Source: Bacillota bacterium | Lineage (GTDB): Bacteria > Bacillota > Clostridia > Lachnospirales > Lachnospiraceae | Reading direction: 5' to 3' | NCBI GenBank assembly: GCA_023391695.1 | Contig: JAEWAK010000007.1 | Span: 1-64,000, forward strand | DNA: 64,000 bases | In this document: piece by piece, positions 9,079 through 18,777 of the stretch | Numbering within the stretch: position 1 is the first letter of the stretch | How the letters are laid out: each line of letters begins with the position of its first letter | Made by a program: the position numbers and the translations under genes | The notes under the pieces: model-generated | What the model saw: the letters and a program-made list of their open reading frames with translations, nothing else | The model's database searches: none | What the model was told of the DNA's origin: nothing

Positions 9079-9247
9079 TGCCACGTATATTTATCCCAAT
9101 GTTCCGACGGAACTCCATCAGCCCGTGCGTTTTAGGGATTCCCCGATTGTAATGCCGCAAAATAATGAAACAGAAGTAATACCGAAACGGATGCCATCCT
9201 CTCTTTCATACACCAAAAGGAACCCGCTGCGCTACAGGTGCAAGCCA
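9072..9247 (+). pseudogene. Decayed, internally deleted copy of the DUF1177 gene
   Basis: The stretch from 9072 aligns base by base with 8012 to about 8165 of the intact DUF1177 gene, for example CGCAAAATAATGAAACAGA shared exactly, with scattered substitutions and single-base losses that break the frame. It then jumps to sequence matching 8422-8443 (GCTACAGGTGCAAGCCA against GCTACAGGCGCAAGCCA). About 250 bases of the parent are missing between the two blocks. No start codon or open frame survives. It is a remnant of a duplication or of a past second copy. Confidence 0.8.
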
Positions 9248-9248
9248 A

Positions 9249-10268
9249 TTAATATTTACTCATATTATTTATAGTATCGATAAGTATTGATGCTGTTATT
9301 TTATTATTTTTAACACTCATTTTTTGAATTAAATATTTCATTTTTGATTCGGGTAACGCTATACATCCCGCAGTGTACTTATTACCGGAATAGCAATGTA
9401 AAAATATTGCAGAACCTTTATATGGCAGATTCTCCGGATTATAGTTTATTATTAAAGAATATTGATAGGACTTCGTATACTTATACAATTGTTCTCCATA
9501 CGATGAATTCCAATCTTGATTTACTTCTTTTGTTTGAAAATAACCATCCTTTTCCTTTGATGCAGATACAAGCATATTATAATATTTGCTTTCCGGATCA
9601 CTGACCAGCCAATGTGTTTTATTTACCTCTATATATGGAATTCTTACGTTATCCGGTTTTGATGCGGTTCCAAAAGCGGTTGTGAAATTATATAAACCGG
9701 CAGGTGTTTTTTTATCTCCTTCCTGCTTTTTCCCAAGTCCATTTTTACCTACATATCCTATTGTAGAGAAATCTAACAGCCATTTTCCGGTAATGTCCTT
9801 AACATAGAAACTAATATTTGCTGATGTACTGTTTTCATTATCAGCGGAAACCGTAATAAGTTGATTACTATCTACTTTTAATTTGCCGATATCTTCCGCG
9901 GTTAAAGATGCCGGAACTCCTTTTGCTTTTATATAACCGCTTTTTATGGAAGAAAATTTACTGTAGACATTCTTTCCGCTTTCTTTACTATAGGCTCTTA
10001 TCTTATAGTAATATCTCGTTCCCGCACTGATATTATCAACATATTTATTATTTTTAACATCCTTTATAAGGCTATATTTACCATTATATTCGGATGCCCG
10101 ATAGATTCTATAACCATCACTGCCGGAAACTTCTTTCCAATTAATTTCCAACATATTATTTCCGAATTTTTTAATACTGGTAACTTTCGTATTGTCAACT
10201 GCTAAAACAGTTCTATAATTATTTATAATAAAACTAAATAAAATTAATATACTAATAAACTTTTTCAT
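9249..10268 (-). CDS. Secreted L,D-transpeptidase with fibronectin-III-like domain
   Basis: 339 residues. A signal peptide (residues 1-24) is followed by one fibronectin type III-like domain (about 29-110, with SGSDGYRIYRASEYNGKY and TRYYYKIRAYSKESG). The C-terminal YkuD-type L,D-transpeptidase domain has the catalytic pair in HCYSGNKYTAGCIALPE: His291 and nucleophile Cys302. Such enzymes make 3-3 peptidoglycan cross-links or attach proteins to the wall outside the membrane. It appears monocistronic, bounded by the DUF1177 remnant and the strong terminator at 10538-10579. Confidence 0.9.
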   Translation of the reverse strand: MKKFISILILFSFIINNYRTVLAVDNTKVTSIKKFGNNMLEINWKEVSGSDGYRIYRASEYNGKYSLIKDVKNNKYVDNISAGTRYYYKIRAYSKESGKNVYSKFSSIKSGYIKAKGVPASLTAEDIGKLKVDSNQLITVSADNENSTSANISFYVKDITGKWLLDFSTIGYVGKNGLGKKQEGDKKTPAGLYNFTTAFGTASKPDNVRIPYIEVNKTHWLVSDPESKYYNMLVSASKEKDGYFQTKEVNQDWNSSYGEQLYKYTKSYQYSLIINYNPENLPYKGSAIFLHCYSGNKYTAGCIALPESKMKYLIQKMSVKNNKITASILIDTINNMSKY

Positions 10269-10537
10269 TGATTATCCTTCTCAGAGTTGTATTTTTATAT
10301 AATATTTATCTCTTGTGTAATTATTTTTTATGCCGGTTACCGCTCCCCACTGATTCATTGATGTTCTTCTCTCTCCCATGTCTTTACTATAAATCAAAAG
10401 CATTGATGCATTGATAATCAGTAAAAGCAATCCTTCAATTACCGTCATAAATCCGTCATAAATATACTATTGTTTTTCAACCGTTTCGATTCGGAATTAA
10501 ACCATGTGAATATTCTCACTCTCATCAAGTTTTCCAA

Positions 10538-10579
10538 GAATAAAAGCTGAAAAGATTGATACCTTTTCAGCTTTTATTC
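10538..10579 (-). terminator. Terminator of the Ig-like surface protein gene
   Basis: A perfect 17-bp inverted repeat: arms 10538-10554 and 10563-10579, starting GAATAAAAGCTG, with an 8-base loop. The stem's A/T-rich ends give a T tract on either strand. It lies ~110 bases beyond the surface protein stop. The rest of 10269-10689 shows no gene. Confidence 0.8.
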
Positions 10580-10689
10580 TAACGCTAAGATTATTTTAAT
10601 TTTCTAAATTGTAACAAATTAATGCCTTTAATGTAATATTTAATTATTTTCCTGCATGTTGGTGTATCACATTAAAACTTAATTGTTAT

Positions 10690-13191
10690 TTATTGGTTAT
10701 ACAATTGTTCCATATAGGCCGCATAATAATCTCCGGCTACTAACCGATTAATGGGTGTAATTTCTCCCGTGGCACTGTTATAGGTGCAAACAACCCAGGA
10801 TAATTCGTCTCCTCCGGCCGGTGCTTCAAAAGTATAGGTACCCTCTGAGGTTGTTACTACAACTTTGGCACCGGAATTCACTAAGGTTCCGCCGCCATTG
10901 CCGGAGAAGTTATATACGTAATATGTATATATTCCGCCTTCTACGGGTTTATAGATGGAAGTCGTTTCAGGGCCATAGGAAGTTACATCATCCACATCCA
11001 GACGCAAATGAAGATTTTCTATCTCTTCTATCCCTTCCGGATATGTTTTATTGCCATAATAAATATGATAATTATCATTACCTTCCACCGGGCCGATCAG
11101 ATGGGAATCCAGATCATAAGGATATTCTCCCCAAGTGAGTACGAAACTTGCCTGACCTTCTTCCTTTAAGGTAGCCATAACTACGTCCTGGTCTGTAAAT
11201 GTAGTGCCACCCAATACAATCACATTACGTGTTGTTGCTGTATAAGTAACACCATAAACCGGTTCTCTGTTATCGGTCAGTTTAACGGTATAATACCCTT
11301 CCGGTAACCAGAAGCTGAATGCCGCACCACTGACAACCTCTGTTGTTACTAATTCCGTCGTATTATTAAAATCTTTATATATTTCCAAAGTAAATTCAAG
11401 CTCTTCATCTACCGGTTCACCGGTCAAAGCATCTATAATATTACCGGAAGCGGAACCATCCCAGAGCTCTTCCCCATGTTCCAGCTTAATCAAACTGCCG
11501 TTTACGATACTTGGGGAATTTTCTGCCACCGTGGTTAACTGAACTAATACTTTATAGTCCTGTTTAGCAAATACTACGATATAGTTACCCTGTTCCAAAT
11601 TATCAACCATATAATATCCCTCTCCATCGGTACAGGATAAAATGGTATTCGGATTGGTAAAGATAGAATCCAATGCATCGGATACACTACCGTCATACTT
11701 AAGAATTCTGACATTCACACCCGGTAAAGCTTCGGTCGTTACTGCTCCTCCGGATACGACAACACTTCCGTCTTCTAATTCGACACTGCTTCCGGTTACC
11801 ACCGTAACACGGCCGGAAATAGAGGCACCCACCGGTGTACCCGGATTTTCTGGTTCTTCCGGGTTACCGGGGTTTTCCGGTTCCTCAGGATTACCAGGAT
11901 TTGACGGGTTATTATTATGAGAGGAGGAACCGCCAGAGGAAGAATTCTGTCCGGAACCGGTATTGACAGTCGGTTCGACAACAACAGTCCTTGCTGTCTC
12001 ACCTGTTCCTACAATTACCCTCACGGAGGAACTTCCGGTAATAACCGGGATTAAATCCTCACTTTCTACCTGAATGGTCGTTGCTTCCGCTCCGGGAAGT
12101 ATAACCAGATTGATCCTCTGCGTACAGGTCAAGATTAATGGAATACTGGAAGTAATGGTAGCACCTGAATAATTTGCACTTACCGGTATAGGTGTTGTGG
12201 AACTTCCGGAAATATTAACACTGGCCGCAGCATTTACCTGCAGTTCATTAACTGTTCCGTTGTTAACCAGATTTAAGTTGGTGGCACTGTTATTTACATG
12301 GATGGAGGCACTTGCAACCTCTTCAACAACCACTCTGGCATTGGGCGCCGATACATTAAGAATATTACCCACTGCCTGCTCATACCAGGTACTTGCCTTA
12401 ATCTGAAGGATATCTACGGATTTAAATGTTCCTTGATTCACAATATCAGCATTAGGGGCATCAACCACTAAATTCTGCTTTTGATAATTTCCCTCAGGAA
12501 TGTTGATATTCACTGCATCCGCTGTTTGGAGGGTAATCATAGAAGCGCCGCTGCTAAGCAGTGCATTTAATTCCTCCTGGTTTGTTACTGTTCCAGTTTT
12601 ATCAACTACCTTGATCATAACGGAATCCGTTTTACCGCTTAAGGTTTTGGCTGTTATCTTAACTTCACCGACTTTTAATGCCTTAATCTTACCAAGGCTG
12701 TCGGGCTTTGCAATTTTGGTATTGGATGAACTCCAGACTGTTTTGTCGTTAGAAGTTGCAGGAGTTAAGGTTCTGTTTAAATCATATTTCTGTCCGAGAT
12801 TTAATACAGTTACCTTATTATTGATTTTGATCGCTGTTGCAGAGTCCCTTACTGTAACTTTACTTAATAAATAATAAGTTACTTTGGGGGTTTTTACTGT
12901 GCAGGTAATATCTGTAGTACCTTTTTTTATTCCGGTTACCAATCCTTTACTTGTCACAGTTGCTACTTGTTTGTTACTGGATGTCCACTTGTAGGTTGAA
13001 TTTTTTACTTTGTTGCTTACATTCAAGCTGTATTTTTCACCTACTAAAATGTCTACCGATTTAGAAATTGCCGGTTCTTTTACTGCTGCTTTGGCTAAAG
13101 TGCCGGGGCTTATTAAAATGGATGATATGATTAACGTGCACACCATTAATTTAGCCAGCAAATTTCTAAATAACTTTTTTCCATGCTGCAT
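10690..13191 (-). CDS. Large secreted Ig-like (BIG2) surface protein with DUF2135-like C-terminus
   Basis: 833 residues. A signal peptide (1-~35) is followed by two BIG2 domains (about 40-200, with YKWTSSNKQVATVTSKGLVT and similar). A beta-rich stretch of hydrophobic/Asn alternation (about 210-400) comes next, perhaps a beta-solenoid. A Ser/Gly and NPGNPEEPE linker (about 415-455) precedes a carboxypeptidase-regulatory-like domain (about 460-690). The C-terminal ~130 residues begin LTWGEYPYDLDSHLIGP, resembling the YfaP/DUF2135 fold. No LPXTG or S-layer motif was seen, so the attachment mode is unknown. It has its own promoter and terminator. Likely an adhesion or surface-structure protein; its partner is unknown. 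Confidence 0.82.
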   Translation of the reverse strand: MQHGKKLFRNLLAKLMVCTLIISSILISPGTLAKAAVKEPAISKSVDILVGEKYSLNVSNKVKNSTYKWTSSNKQVATVTSKGLVTGIKKGTTDITCTVKTPKVTYYLLSKVTVRDSATAIKINNKVTVLNLGQKYDLNRTLTPATSNDKTVWSSSNTKIAKPDSLGKIKALKVGEVKITAKTLSGKTDSVMIKVVDKTGTVTNQEELNALLSSGASMITLQTADAVNINIPEGNYQKQNLVVDAPNADIVNQGTFKSVDILQIKASTWYEQAVGNILNVSAPNARVVVEEVASASIHVNNSATNLNLVNNGTVNELQVNAAASVNISGSSTTPIPVSANYSGATITSSIPLILTCTQRINLVILPGAEATTIQVESEDLIPVITGSSSVRVIVGTGETARTVVVEPTVNTGSGQNSSSGGSSSHNNNPSNPGNPEEPENPGNPEEPENPGTPVGASISGRVTVVTGSSVELEDGSVVVSGGAVTTEALPGVNVRILKYDGSVSDALDSIFTNPNTILSCTDGEGYYMVDNLEQGNYIVVFAKQDYKVLVQLTTVAENSPSIVNGSLIKLEHGEELWDGSASGNIIDALTGEPVDEELEFTLEIYKDFNNTTELVTTEVVSGAAFSFWLPEGYYTVKLTDNREPVYGVTYTATTRNVIVLGGTTFTDQDVVMATLKEEGQASFVLTWGEYPYDLDSHLIGPVEGNDNYHIYYGNKTYPEGIEEIENLHLRLDVDDVTSYGPETTSIYKPVEGGIYTYYVYNFSGNGGGTLVNSGAKVVVTTSEGTYTFEAPAGGDELSWVVCTYNSATGEITPINRLVAGDYYAAYMEQLYNQ

Positions 13192-13331
13192 TTGTACATT
13201 TCCCTCTCTTTCTTATGTCGTTTTGGTATATTCAACAGATAGCTCTGCGAATAACAGAATTATGTATGAAAGGATGTAAATTATTGTATTTTACAAGCAT
13301 TGCGTTTACAAATGACGGTTGTATATAGGAA

Positions 13332-13359
13332 ATTATAACTATTTACAAATATCCGTCAA
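13332..13359 (-). promoter_or_regulatory. Sigma-A promoter of the Ig-like surface protein gene
   Basis: On the minus strand TTGACG (13354-13359) and TATAAT (13332-13337) are separated by 16 bases. This is nearly consensus and lies about 140 bases upstream of the start codon. Confidence 0.7.
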
Positions 13360-14199
13360 TTGTGTTAATGTACAAATTTTTAATAAAATTTATAAATAAA
13401 TTGTAGAAGACAATTTAGATAAGAGCAATAATGTACATAAAATAAGCTTGACAATTACAATTTATTAACTATTATTACACATTTAAACATAGTTGTAATA
13501 TTTATCCAAGACATGGATGTGTTATTTTGTGGTTTAAGTATAATTCGATTTAACACAAGAATTATCTTCTTAACTCGTAAATTACTGGCTTGACTTTCCT
13601 GACGAGATAGAACAATATTTATTGCGAAAATGGTAAGATTCCTTACAATCTTGGAATCTATATGATCTGTTTTTAATCTTGATTTAGCGGGTTTACTTTT
13701 TTTCATGCGAAATGATCGATCTAATTATTTACAACCTTATAATTCATCTTTTAATACCTCCATCATGATACTAGCACCGTATTTAAAACCATATTCAAAG
13801 GCATCGGCTACTTCAAGTGCTCCTGTTTCGTTATGAAGTTCCATAAGTTTGTTAATATTTTTATAGTTTTGTTATCATATTTTCTCCTTCCTTAAGATAA
13901 TTGGTGCAGATATTATTTAACCCATTTTTAAATAACCTATCAAAATATTGTAATATAAAATTATGAGCCCCTTTATTAATAAGATTCTGTATAGAAACTC
14001 TAATTGAATTATACTAAACTTGTACTTTCTTTTCTAATAATGACTTCATACTGACTTAATTTTTTAGTATTCTCATTTCTATGTATTTTTACTTATGTAT
14101 TTTTCACGTCACTTTCATCTTACCAAATACTACTTTGCAGCAAATGTCAGTATAATATGCCCAATAATGTTATAATATAGTATTAAGGAGGAGCTTATT
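13360..14199. other. A+T-rich intergenic region with gene relics
   Basis: Apart from the DUF6809 remnant at 13737-13878, nothing here is convincingly coding. An 83-codon minus-strand frame at 13455-13706 has no ribosome binding site and no recognisable family. Confidence 0.5.
13737..13878 (-). pseudogene. Remnant of a DUF6809-family gene
   Basis: The ATG at 13878 follows a good AAGGAG site but meets a stop after five codons. In another frame, from about 13868 to 13737, the sequence codes KNINKLMELHNET and then EVADAFEYGFKYGASIMMEV, the conserved C-terminal half of small DUF6809 proteins common in Lachnospiraceae. The start region is thus joined out of frame to the C-terminal part, with most of the N-terminal half missing, which looks like an internal deletion. 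Restart at the internal ATG (13844) could give 35 residues, but no ribosome site supports it. Confidence 0.6.
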
Positions 14200-14361
14200 A
14201 TGAAACAATTAAAAACGAAAATTAGTATAACACTTGATAATGACGTAATTAGAAAAATAAAACAACTTGCTGAAAAAGATGACAGATCATTTTCTCAATA
14301 TGTTAACTTAGTTTTAAAAGAATATTTGAATACAAACTATAATTTAGATAATAAGGATTAA
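14200..14361 (+). CDS. Small ribbon-helix-helix (CopG/Arc-type) protein
   Basis: 53 residues. The N-terminal strand KTKISITLDNDVIRKIKQLA, followed by a helix containing RSFSQYVNLVLKEYL, is the classic MetJ/Arc ribbon-helix-helix arrangement. Dimers of this fold insert a beta ribbon into the DNA major groove. The start has a full AAGGAGGAG site. No toxin-like or plasmid gene lies beside it, so it is either an orphan antitoxin-type repressor or a stand-alone regulator, possibly of the sugar-nucleotide genes that begin 190 bases downstream on the same strand. Confidence 0.75.
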   Translation: MKQLKTKISITLDNDVIRKIKQLAEKDDRSFSQYVNLVLKEYLNTNYNLDNKD

Positions 14362-14549
14362 TACATGTAACTTGTTTGCCTTATGCCAGGTATATGATTT
14401 ATCTTACTTTTCGGTGTCAAGATACTTCATACTGGATATTTTCTTCTTGTAATAATGCTTTTTTCAAGATGTATTTGCAATATCATATGATATAATGTAA
14501 TATATAATCAGTTAAATAACCAAAAAATTAAGGGAGAGAAAATCAACAA

Positions 14550-15620
14550 ATGAAGACAACAGCACTGATAATGGCTGGTGGACGTGGTGAACGCTTCTGG
14601 CCTAAAAGTAGAAAAAACTTGCCCAAACAATTTTTATCCCTTACTGGAGACGGTAAGACGATGATACAATTAACTATAGAACGAATATTACCACTTGTAG
14701 CTATGGAAGATATCTATATATCAACCAATAAGGATTATAAATCCCTTGTTCTTGAACAACTTCCCAACATACCGAAAGAAAATATTTTATGTGAACCTTA
14801 CAGCCGAAACACCGCACCCTGTATTGGGTTGGGAGCTGTACATATAGCTAAGAAATATGATGATGCAACAATGCTGGTATTACCCTCGGATCATCTCATA
14901 AAATATAACAGTATGTTTATCAACACATTAAAAGATGCCAGTGAAATAGCTCAGAACAACAGTAATTTAGTTACAATTGGAATTACTCCCGATTATCCGG
15001 AAACCGGTTATGGTTATATTAAATTTAATCCGAACCTTGGAGAAGGACGAGCCTTTGAAGTAGAACGGTTTGTGGAAAAACCAAGTTTGGAAATAGCTAA
15101 AGAATATCTGGCAACAGATGAATATCTGTGGAATAGTGGAATGTTTGTTTGGAAAGTATCTTCAATTCTCAATAAAATGCAAGAACTTATGCCAGTAACA
15201 TATCAGGGTCTTCTAAACATCCAAGAGGCAATCGGTACTGAAGAAGAAGATAATGTTCTTGAAAGGGAATTCCTTAGTTTTAAATCAATTTCAATAGATT
15301 ATGGAATTATGGAAAAATCTAAAAATATATACACACTTCCCGGAACATTCGGGTGGGATGATGTTGGTTCCTGGCTTGCTGTAGAACGAATTAAGAAGTC
15401 CAATGAATTTGGTAATGTAGTGGACGGTAATGTTATAACCATTGAATCGAAAAACTGTATCATTGAAGGCGGCAATAAATTGATTGCTACCGTTGGTATT
15501 GAGAATCTTATAATTGTTGATACGGAAGATGCTACACTTATTTGTGAAAAAGACAGCGCCGGAGATATTAAGAAGATACTGGAAAACTTAAAAATATGTA
15601 ATAGGAATGAGTATATATAG
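14550..15620 (+). CDS. manC: Mannose-1-phosphate guanylyltransferase
   Basis: 356 residues, the length of the single-domain enzyme without a phosphomannose isomerase extension. The nucleotide-binding signature MAGGRGERFWPKSR and the lysine-containing LPKQFLSL lie at the N-terminus; FVEKPS and GWDDVGSW are further family motifs. It converts mannose-1-phosphate and GTP into GDP-mannose in the cytoplasm. It is first in a three-gene set with gmd and rmd (gaps of 48 and 15 bases), so its product feeds GDP-D-rhamnose and, through the nearby fcl, GDP-L-fucose. GGGAGAG precedes the ATG. Confidence 0.95.
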   Translation: MKTTALIMAGGRGERFWPKSRKNLPKQFLSLTGDGKTMIQLTIERILPLVAMEDIYISTNKDYKSLVLEQLPNIPKENILCEPYSRNTAPCIGLGAVHIAKKYDDATMLVLPSDHLIKYNSMFINTLKDASEIAQNNSNLVTIGITPDYPETGYGYIKFNPNLGEGRAFEVERFVEKPSLEIAKEYLATDEYLWNSGMFVWKVSSILNKMQELMPVTYQGLLNIQEAIGTEEEDNVLEREFLSFKSISIDYGIMEKSKNIYTLPGTFGWDDVGSWLAVERIKKSNEFGNVVDGNVITIESKNCIIEGGNKLIATVGIENLIIVDTEDATLICEKDSAGDIKKILENLKICNRNEYI

Positions 15621-15668
15621 TATAAAATAATTCATGTAAGAATATATAAAAACTAAGGAGAATTGAAT

Positions 15669-16700
15669 ATGAAAAATGCATTAATTACTGGAATTACAGG
15701 TCAGGACGGTTCTTACCTTGCAGAATTGCTTTTAGAAAACGGTTATAATGTTTATGGTATAATGAGAAGAAAAAGTGTTGTAGATTATGGTAATGTAGAA
15801 CACATAAAAGATAAAATTAACTTTATTTATGCTGATATGACGGATGAAATATCTTTAATTAACGCAATGAAGATATCACAAGCCGATGAAGTATATAATC
15901 TGGCTGCCCAATCCTTTGTAGCAACTAGTTGGGAACAACCTCTTGCAACTGCTGATATTGATGCACTTGGTGTAACTAATATGTTAGAAGCAATCCGAAC
16001 TGTAAAACCTACCTCTCGTTTTTATCAGGCTTCTACCAGTGAAATGTTTGGATTAGTACAGGAAATTCCCCAAAAAGAAACAACTCCCTTTTATCCCAGA
16101 AGTCCTTACGGTGTGGCAAAATTATATGGCCATTGGATTACGAAAAATTACCGTGAAAGTTATAATCTGTTTGCATGCAGCGGTATTTTATTTAATCATG
16201 AAAGTGAAAGACGCGGTAAAGAATTCGTTACAAGAAAGATTACGGATGCAGTTGCCAGAATTAAGTTAGGAGTACAGAATCATTTAGAGCTAGGTAATAT
16301 GGATTCCAAACGTGATTGGGGACATTCCAAAGATTATGTTAAAGCAATGTGGCTCATGCTCCAGCAAGATACTCCGGATGATTATGTCATTGCTACTAAT
16401 GAAACAAGGACAGTAAGGGAATTTGTAGAAATTGCATTTAAACATGTAGGAATTACTGTTGAATGGCAGGGATCCGGTATAGATGAAATCGGAATTGATA
16501 CAGCAACCGGTAATACAATCGTTAAAATCAATCCGAAATTCTTCCGTCCTGCTGAAGTTGATATATTGCTGGGAGATTCGACCAAAGCAGAAGAAAACCT
16601 GGGATGGGAAAGAGAAATATCATTTGCAAATCTAGTGGAAAGAATGGTCATAAATGACATGGAATTAGTTGCAAAGGAAATCAAAGCTTCGAAATTATAA
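15669..16700 (+). CDS. gmd: GDP-mannose 4,6-dehydratase
   Basis: 343 residues of the extended short-chain dehydrogenase family. It has the NADP-binding TGITGQDGSYLAELL, the catalytic STSEMFG and YGVAK (Tyr-X3-Lys), and the Gmd-specific NHESERRGKEFVTRK. It makes GDP-4-keto-6-deoxymannose, the branch point for GDP-D-rhamnose (Rmd) and GDP-L-fucose (Fcl), both encoded alongside. The ATG at 15669 is chosen over an in-frame TTG at 15663 because AAGGAG (15655-15660) is 8 bases from the ATG but only 2 from the TTG. Confidence 0.96.
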   Translation: MKNALITGITGQDGSYLAELLLENGYNVYGIMRRKSVVDYGNVEHIKDKINFIYADMTDEISLINAMKISQADEVYNLAAQSFVATSWEQPLATADIDALGVTNMLEAIRTVKPTSRFYQASTSEMFGLVQEIPQKETTPFYPRSPYGVAKLYGHWITKNYRESYNLFACSGILFNHESERRGKEFVTRKITDAVARIKLGVQNHLELGNMDSKRDWGHSKDYVKAMWLMLQQDTPDDYVIATNETRTVREFVEIAFKHVGITVEWQGSGIDEIGIDTATGNTIVKINPKFFRPAEVDILLGDSTKAEENLGWEREISFANLVERMVINDMELVAKEIKASKL

Positions 16701-16715
16701 AATAAGGTGGCAAAC

Positions 16716-17651
16716 ATGAAAGCATTAATAATCGGCGGTGCCGGATTTGTAGGCAATTATTTAATAGATCACTTATACAAATGCGGATGGTCTGTTATAG
16801 CAACAAAAATGCCCAATCAAATTATTGATTATATGGGAATTGATATATGTAATCTTAATATTTTGAATAAAGATAATATTATTAATCTACTTGAAGAAAC
16901 CAGACCCCAATATATTTTTCATCTGGCTGCCCAAAGTTCAGTAGCCTTGTCATGGGAAAATCCTCATTTAACGATTGATGTTAATATTCAAGGTAGCGTA
17001 AATGTATTAGAATCGCTTCGGCATCTCTCTTATAAACCACGCATCCTTCTTATAGGTTCCGGAGAAGAATACGGTAGCATTAATATGTCAGAGATTCCAC
17101 TAGTGGAAAGTACTCCTCAGAGACCAAGTAATATATATGCTGCAACAAAATGTTTTCAAAATATGATAGGAAAAATATACACTGATAGTTATAATTTAGA
17201 AATAATGATGGTCAGAGCTTTTAATCATATAGGACCTATGCAGTCACCTTCCTTTGTTGTATCTGATTTCTGTAAGCAAGTTTCAGAAATTGAAAAAGGA
17301 ATGAAAGAGCCCACTATTAAAGTTGGAAACCTTAATGTTAAGCGGGATTTCACAGATGTTAGAGATGTTGTTAGAGCATATTTTCTTCTCATCCAAAATG
17401 GTAAAAAAGGAGAGAGTTATAATGTTGGCAGTGGAAAAGCAATAGAGATTAATACGATTTTACAAAGGATTCTCTCTTTGTCAACCTGTACAATTTCTAT
17501 ATATAAAGATGAAAAAAAAATACGTCCGTCTGATACACCAATTATTGAAGCTAATATAACTAAACTTCAGGAATGTACTGGTTGGTCGGCAAGTATTCCT
17601 CTTGATCAGACAATTTCCGATACTTTAAATTATTGGAGAAACAATATTTAA
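16716..17651 (+). CDS. rmd: GDP-6-deoxy-D-mannose reductase (probable)
   Basis: About 311 residues, extended short-chain dehydrogenase fold: cofactor motif GGAGFVGNYL, catalytic GSGEEYG and YAATK (Tyr-X3-Lys). It follows gmd closely, as Rmd does in A-band polysaccharide loci. The expected reaction is reduction of GDP-4-keto-6-deoxy-D-mannose to GDP-D-rhamnose. The frame opens at a GTG at 16707, but the ATG at 16716 has AAGGTGG 5 bases before it and begins the nucleotide-binding fold directly. Other NDP-4-keto-hexose reductases look similar, so the product is inferred from context. A terminator follows at 17660. Confidence 0.82.
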   Translation: MKALIIGGAGFVGNYLIDHLYKCGWSVIATKMPNQIIDYMGIDICNLNILNKDNIINLLEETRPQYIFHLAAQSSVALSWENPHLTIDVNIQGSVNVLESLRHLSYKPRILLIGSGEEYGSINMSEIPLVESTPQRPSNIYAATKCFQNMIGKIYTDSYNLEIMMVRAFNHIGPMQSPSFVVSDFCKQVSEIEKGMKEPTIKVGNLNVKRDFTDVRDVVRAYFLLIQNGKKGESYNVGSGKAIEINTILQRILSLSTCTISIYKDEKKIRPSDTPIIEANITKLQECTGWSASIPLDQTISDTLNYWRNNI

Positions 17652-17659
17652 TGTCGATG

Positions 17660-17693
17660 AAGCCCAAGTACAATTTATTATATACTTGGGCTT
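17660..17693. terminator. Bidirectional terminator between rmd and fcl
   Basis: AAGCCCAAGTA (17660-17670) and TACTTGGGCTT (17683-17693) form a perfect 11-bp stem, with TTTAAT after it on the + strand and TTCATC on the minus strand. It serves the convergent rmd and fcl genes. Confidence 0.8.
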
Positions 17694-17711
17694 TTAATAT
17701 ATATTTCTTAT

Positions 17712-18653
17712 CTAGATAACTGCTGCTTTATAATTCTTAACAAACCAATCATAAGCAGATTCAATGCCTTCGTTTATTTCAATCTTATGTTTCCATCCTA
17801 AATTATGTATTTTATCAACTGAGGTTAATTTTCTCGGTGTTCCATCAGGCATACTTGAATTAAAAACTAAATCACCCTCAAAACCTACAATTTCTTTAAT
17901 AATTTCTGCTAATTGTCTAATTGTAATTTCTTCTCCGGTACCAATATTAACATGTTGTTCACCGTCATATTTTTCTAAAAGAAAAATACAAGCATCTGCC
18001 ATATCGTCCACATGTAAAAATTCTCTCAAAGGAGTTCCCGTACCCCATATTTCAACACTCTTTGCATTTTGAATTTTGGCTTCATGAAACTTACGTATTA
18101 AAGCCGGTAATACATGAGAGCTATTCAAATCAAAGTTGTCATTTGGTCCATATAAATTAGTTGGCATACAGCTAATAAAATTGTCTCCATATTGTCGTTT
18201 AAAAAATTTACACATTTCCAGGCCTGCAATCTTAGCGATTGCGTATGCTTCATTTGTTTCTTCTAATGGACCGGTTAATAAATATTCTTCTTTAATGGGT
18301 TGTGATGCCAGTTTCGGATATATGCACGTACTCCCAAGAAAAAGAAGCTTTTTAACATTGTAATCATGGGCAAATTTTATTACATTATTCTGCACAGCAA
18401 GATTCTCATAAATAAATTCCGCTGGCATTGTATTATTTGCATTAATCCCACCAACTTTAGCTGCGGCTAATACAACATATTCCGGTTTCTCTTTTTTAAA
18501 AAATTCAATAACATCTTTCTGTATCATTAAATCTAATTCTTGATGAGTTCTTCCTATTATATTTGTATATCCCTTTTTTTCAAGATTTCTTACTATTGCA
18601 GAACCAACTAATCCTTTATGACCCGCTACAAATATTTTACTATCTATATTCAT
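17712..18653 (-). CDS. fcl: GDP-L-fucose synthase
   Basis: 313 residues. Classic WcaG/Fcl features: NADP-binding VAGHKGLVGSAIVRNL, KVGGINANN, the catalytic FLGSTCIYP and YAIAKIAGLEMC (Tyr-X3-Lys), and MPTNLYGPNDNF. It carries out 3,5-epimerisation and 4-reduction of the Gmd product to GDP-L-fucose. AAGGAG precedes the ATG. It is transcribed opposite to gmd/rmd and divergent from an AraC-type regulator. Fucose and D-rhamnose supply could therefore be controlled separately from the same intermediate. Confidence 0.95.
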   Translation of the reverse strand: MNIDSKIFVAGHKGLVGSAIVRNLEKKGYTNIIGRTHQELDLMIQKDVIEFFKKEKPEYVVLAAAKVGGINANNTMPAEFIYENLAVQNNVIKFAHDYNVKKLLFLGSTCIYPKLASQPIKEEYLLTGPLEETNEAYAIAKIAGLEMCKFFKRQYGDNFISCMPTNLYGPNDNFDLNSSHVLPALIRKFHEAKIQNAKSVEIWGTGTPLREFLHVDDMADACIFLLEKYDGEQHVNIGTGEEITIRQLAEIIKEIVGFEGDLVFNSSMPDGTPRKLTSVDKIHNLGWKHKIEINEGIESAYDWFVKNYKAAVI

Positions 18654-18777
18654 ATGTATATTCTCCTTGTAATCTCTAATGTTTCATATTAAAATATAGA
18701 AGATAGTATTATTTTATAAATTTACTATCCTTTAAGTTTTATCACTTTTAATAGTATATTATTATATCTATTTAATG

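Noticed and set aside
11642..12874. Long + strand frames opposite the Ig-like surface protein
   Set aside because: They mirror the biased codons of the real minus-strand gene and have no start signals.
13455..13706. 83-codon minus-strand ORF
   Set aside because: No ribosome binding site, A+T-driven composition and no recognisable domain; it lies in a relic-containing gap.
14200..14361. Antitoxin of a toxin-antitoxin pair
   Set aside because: No small toxin-like gene follows or precedes it within the gap; the fold alone does not prove an antitoxin.
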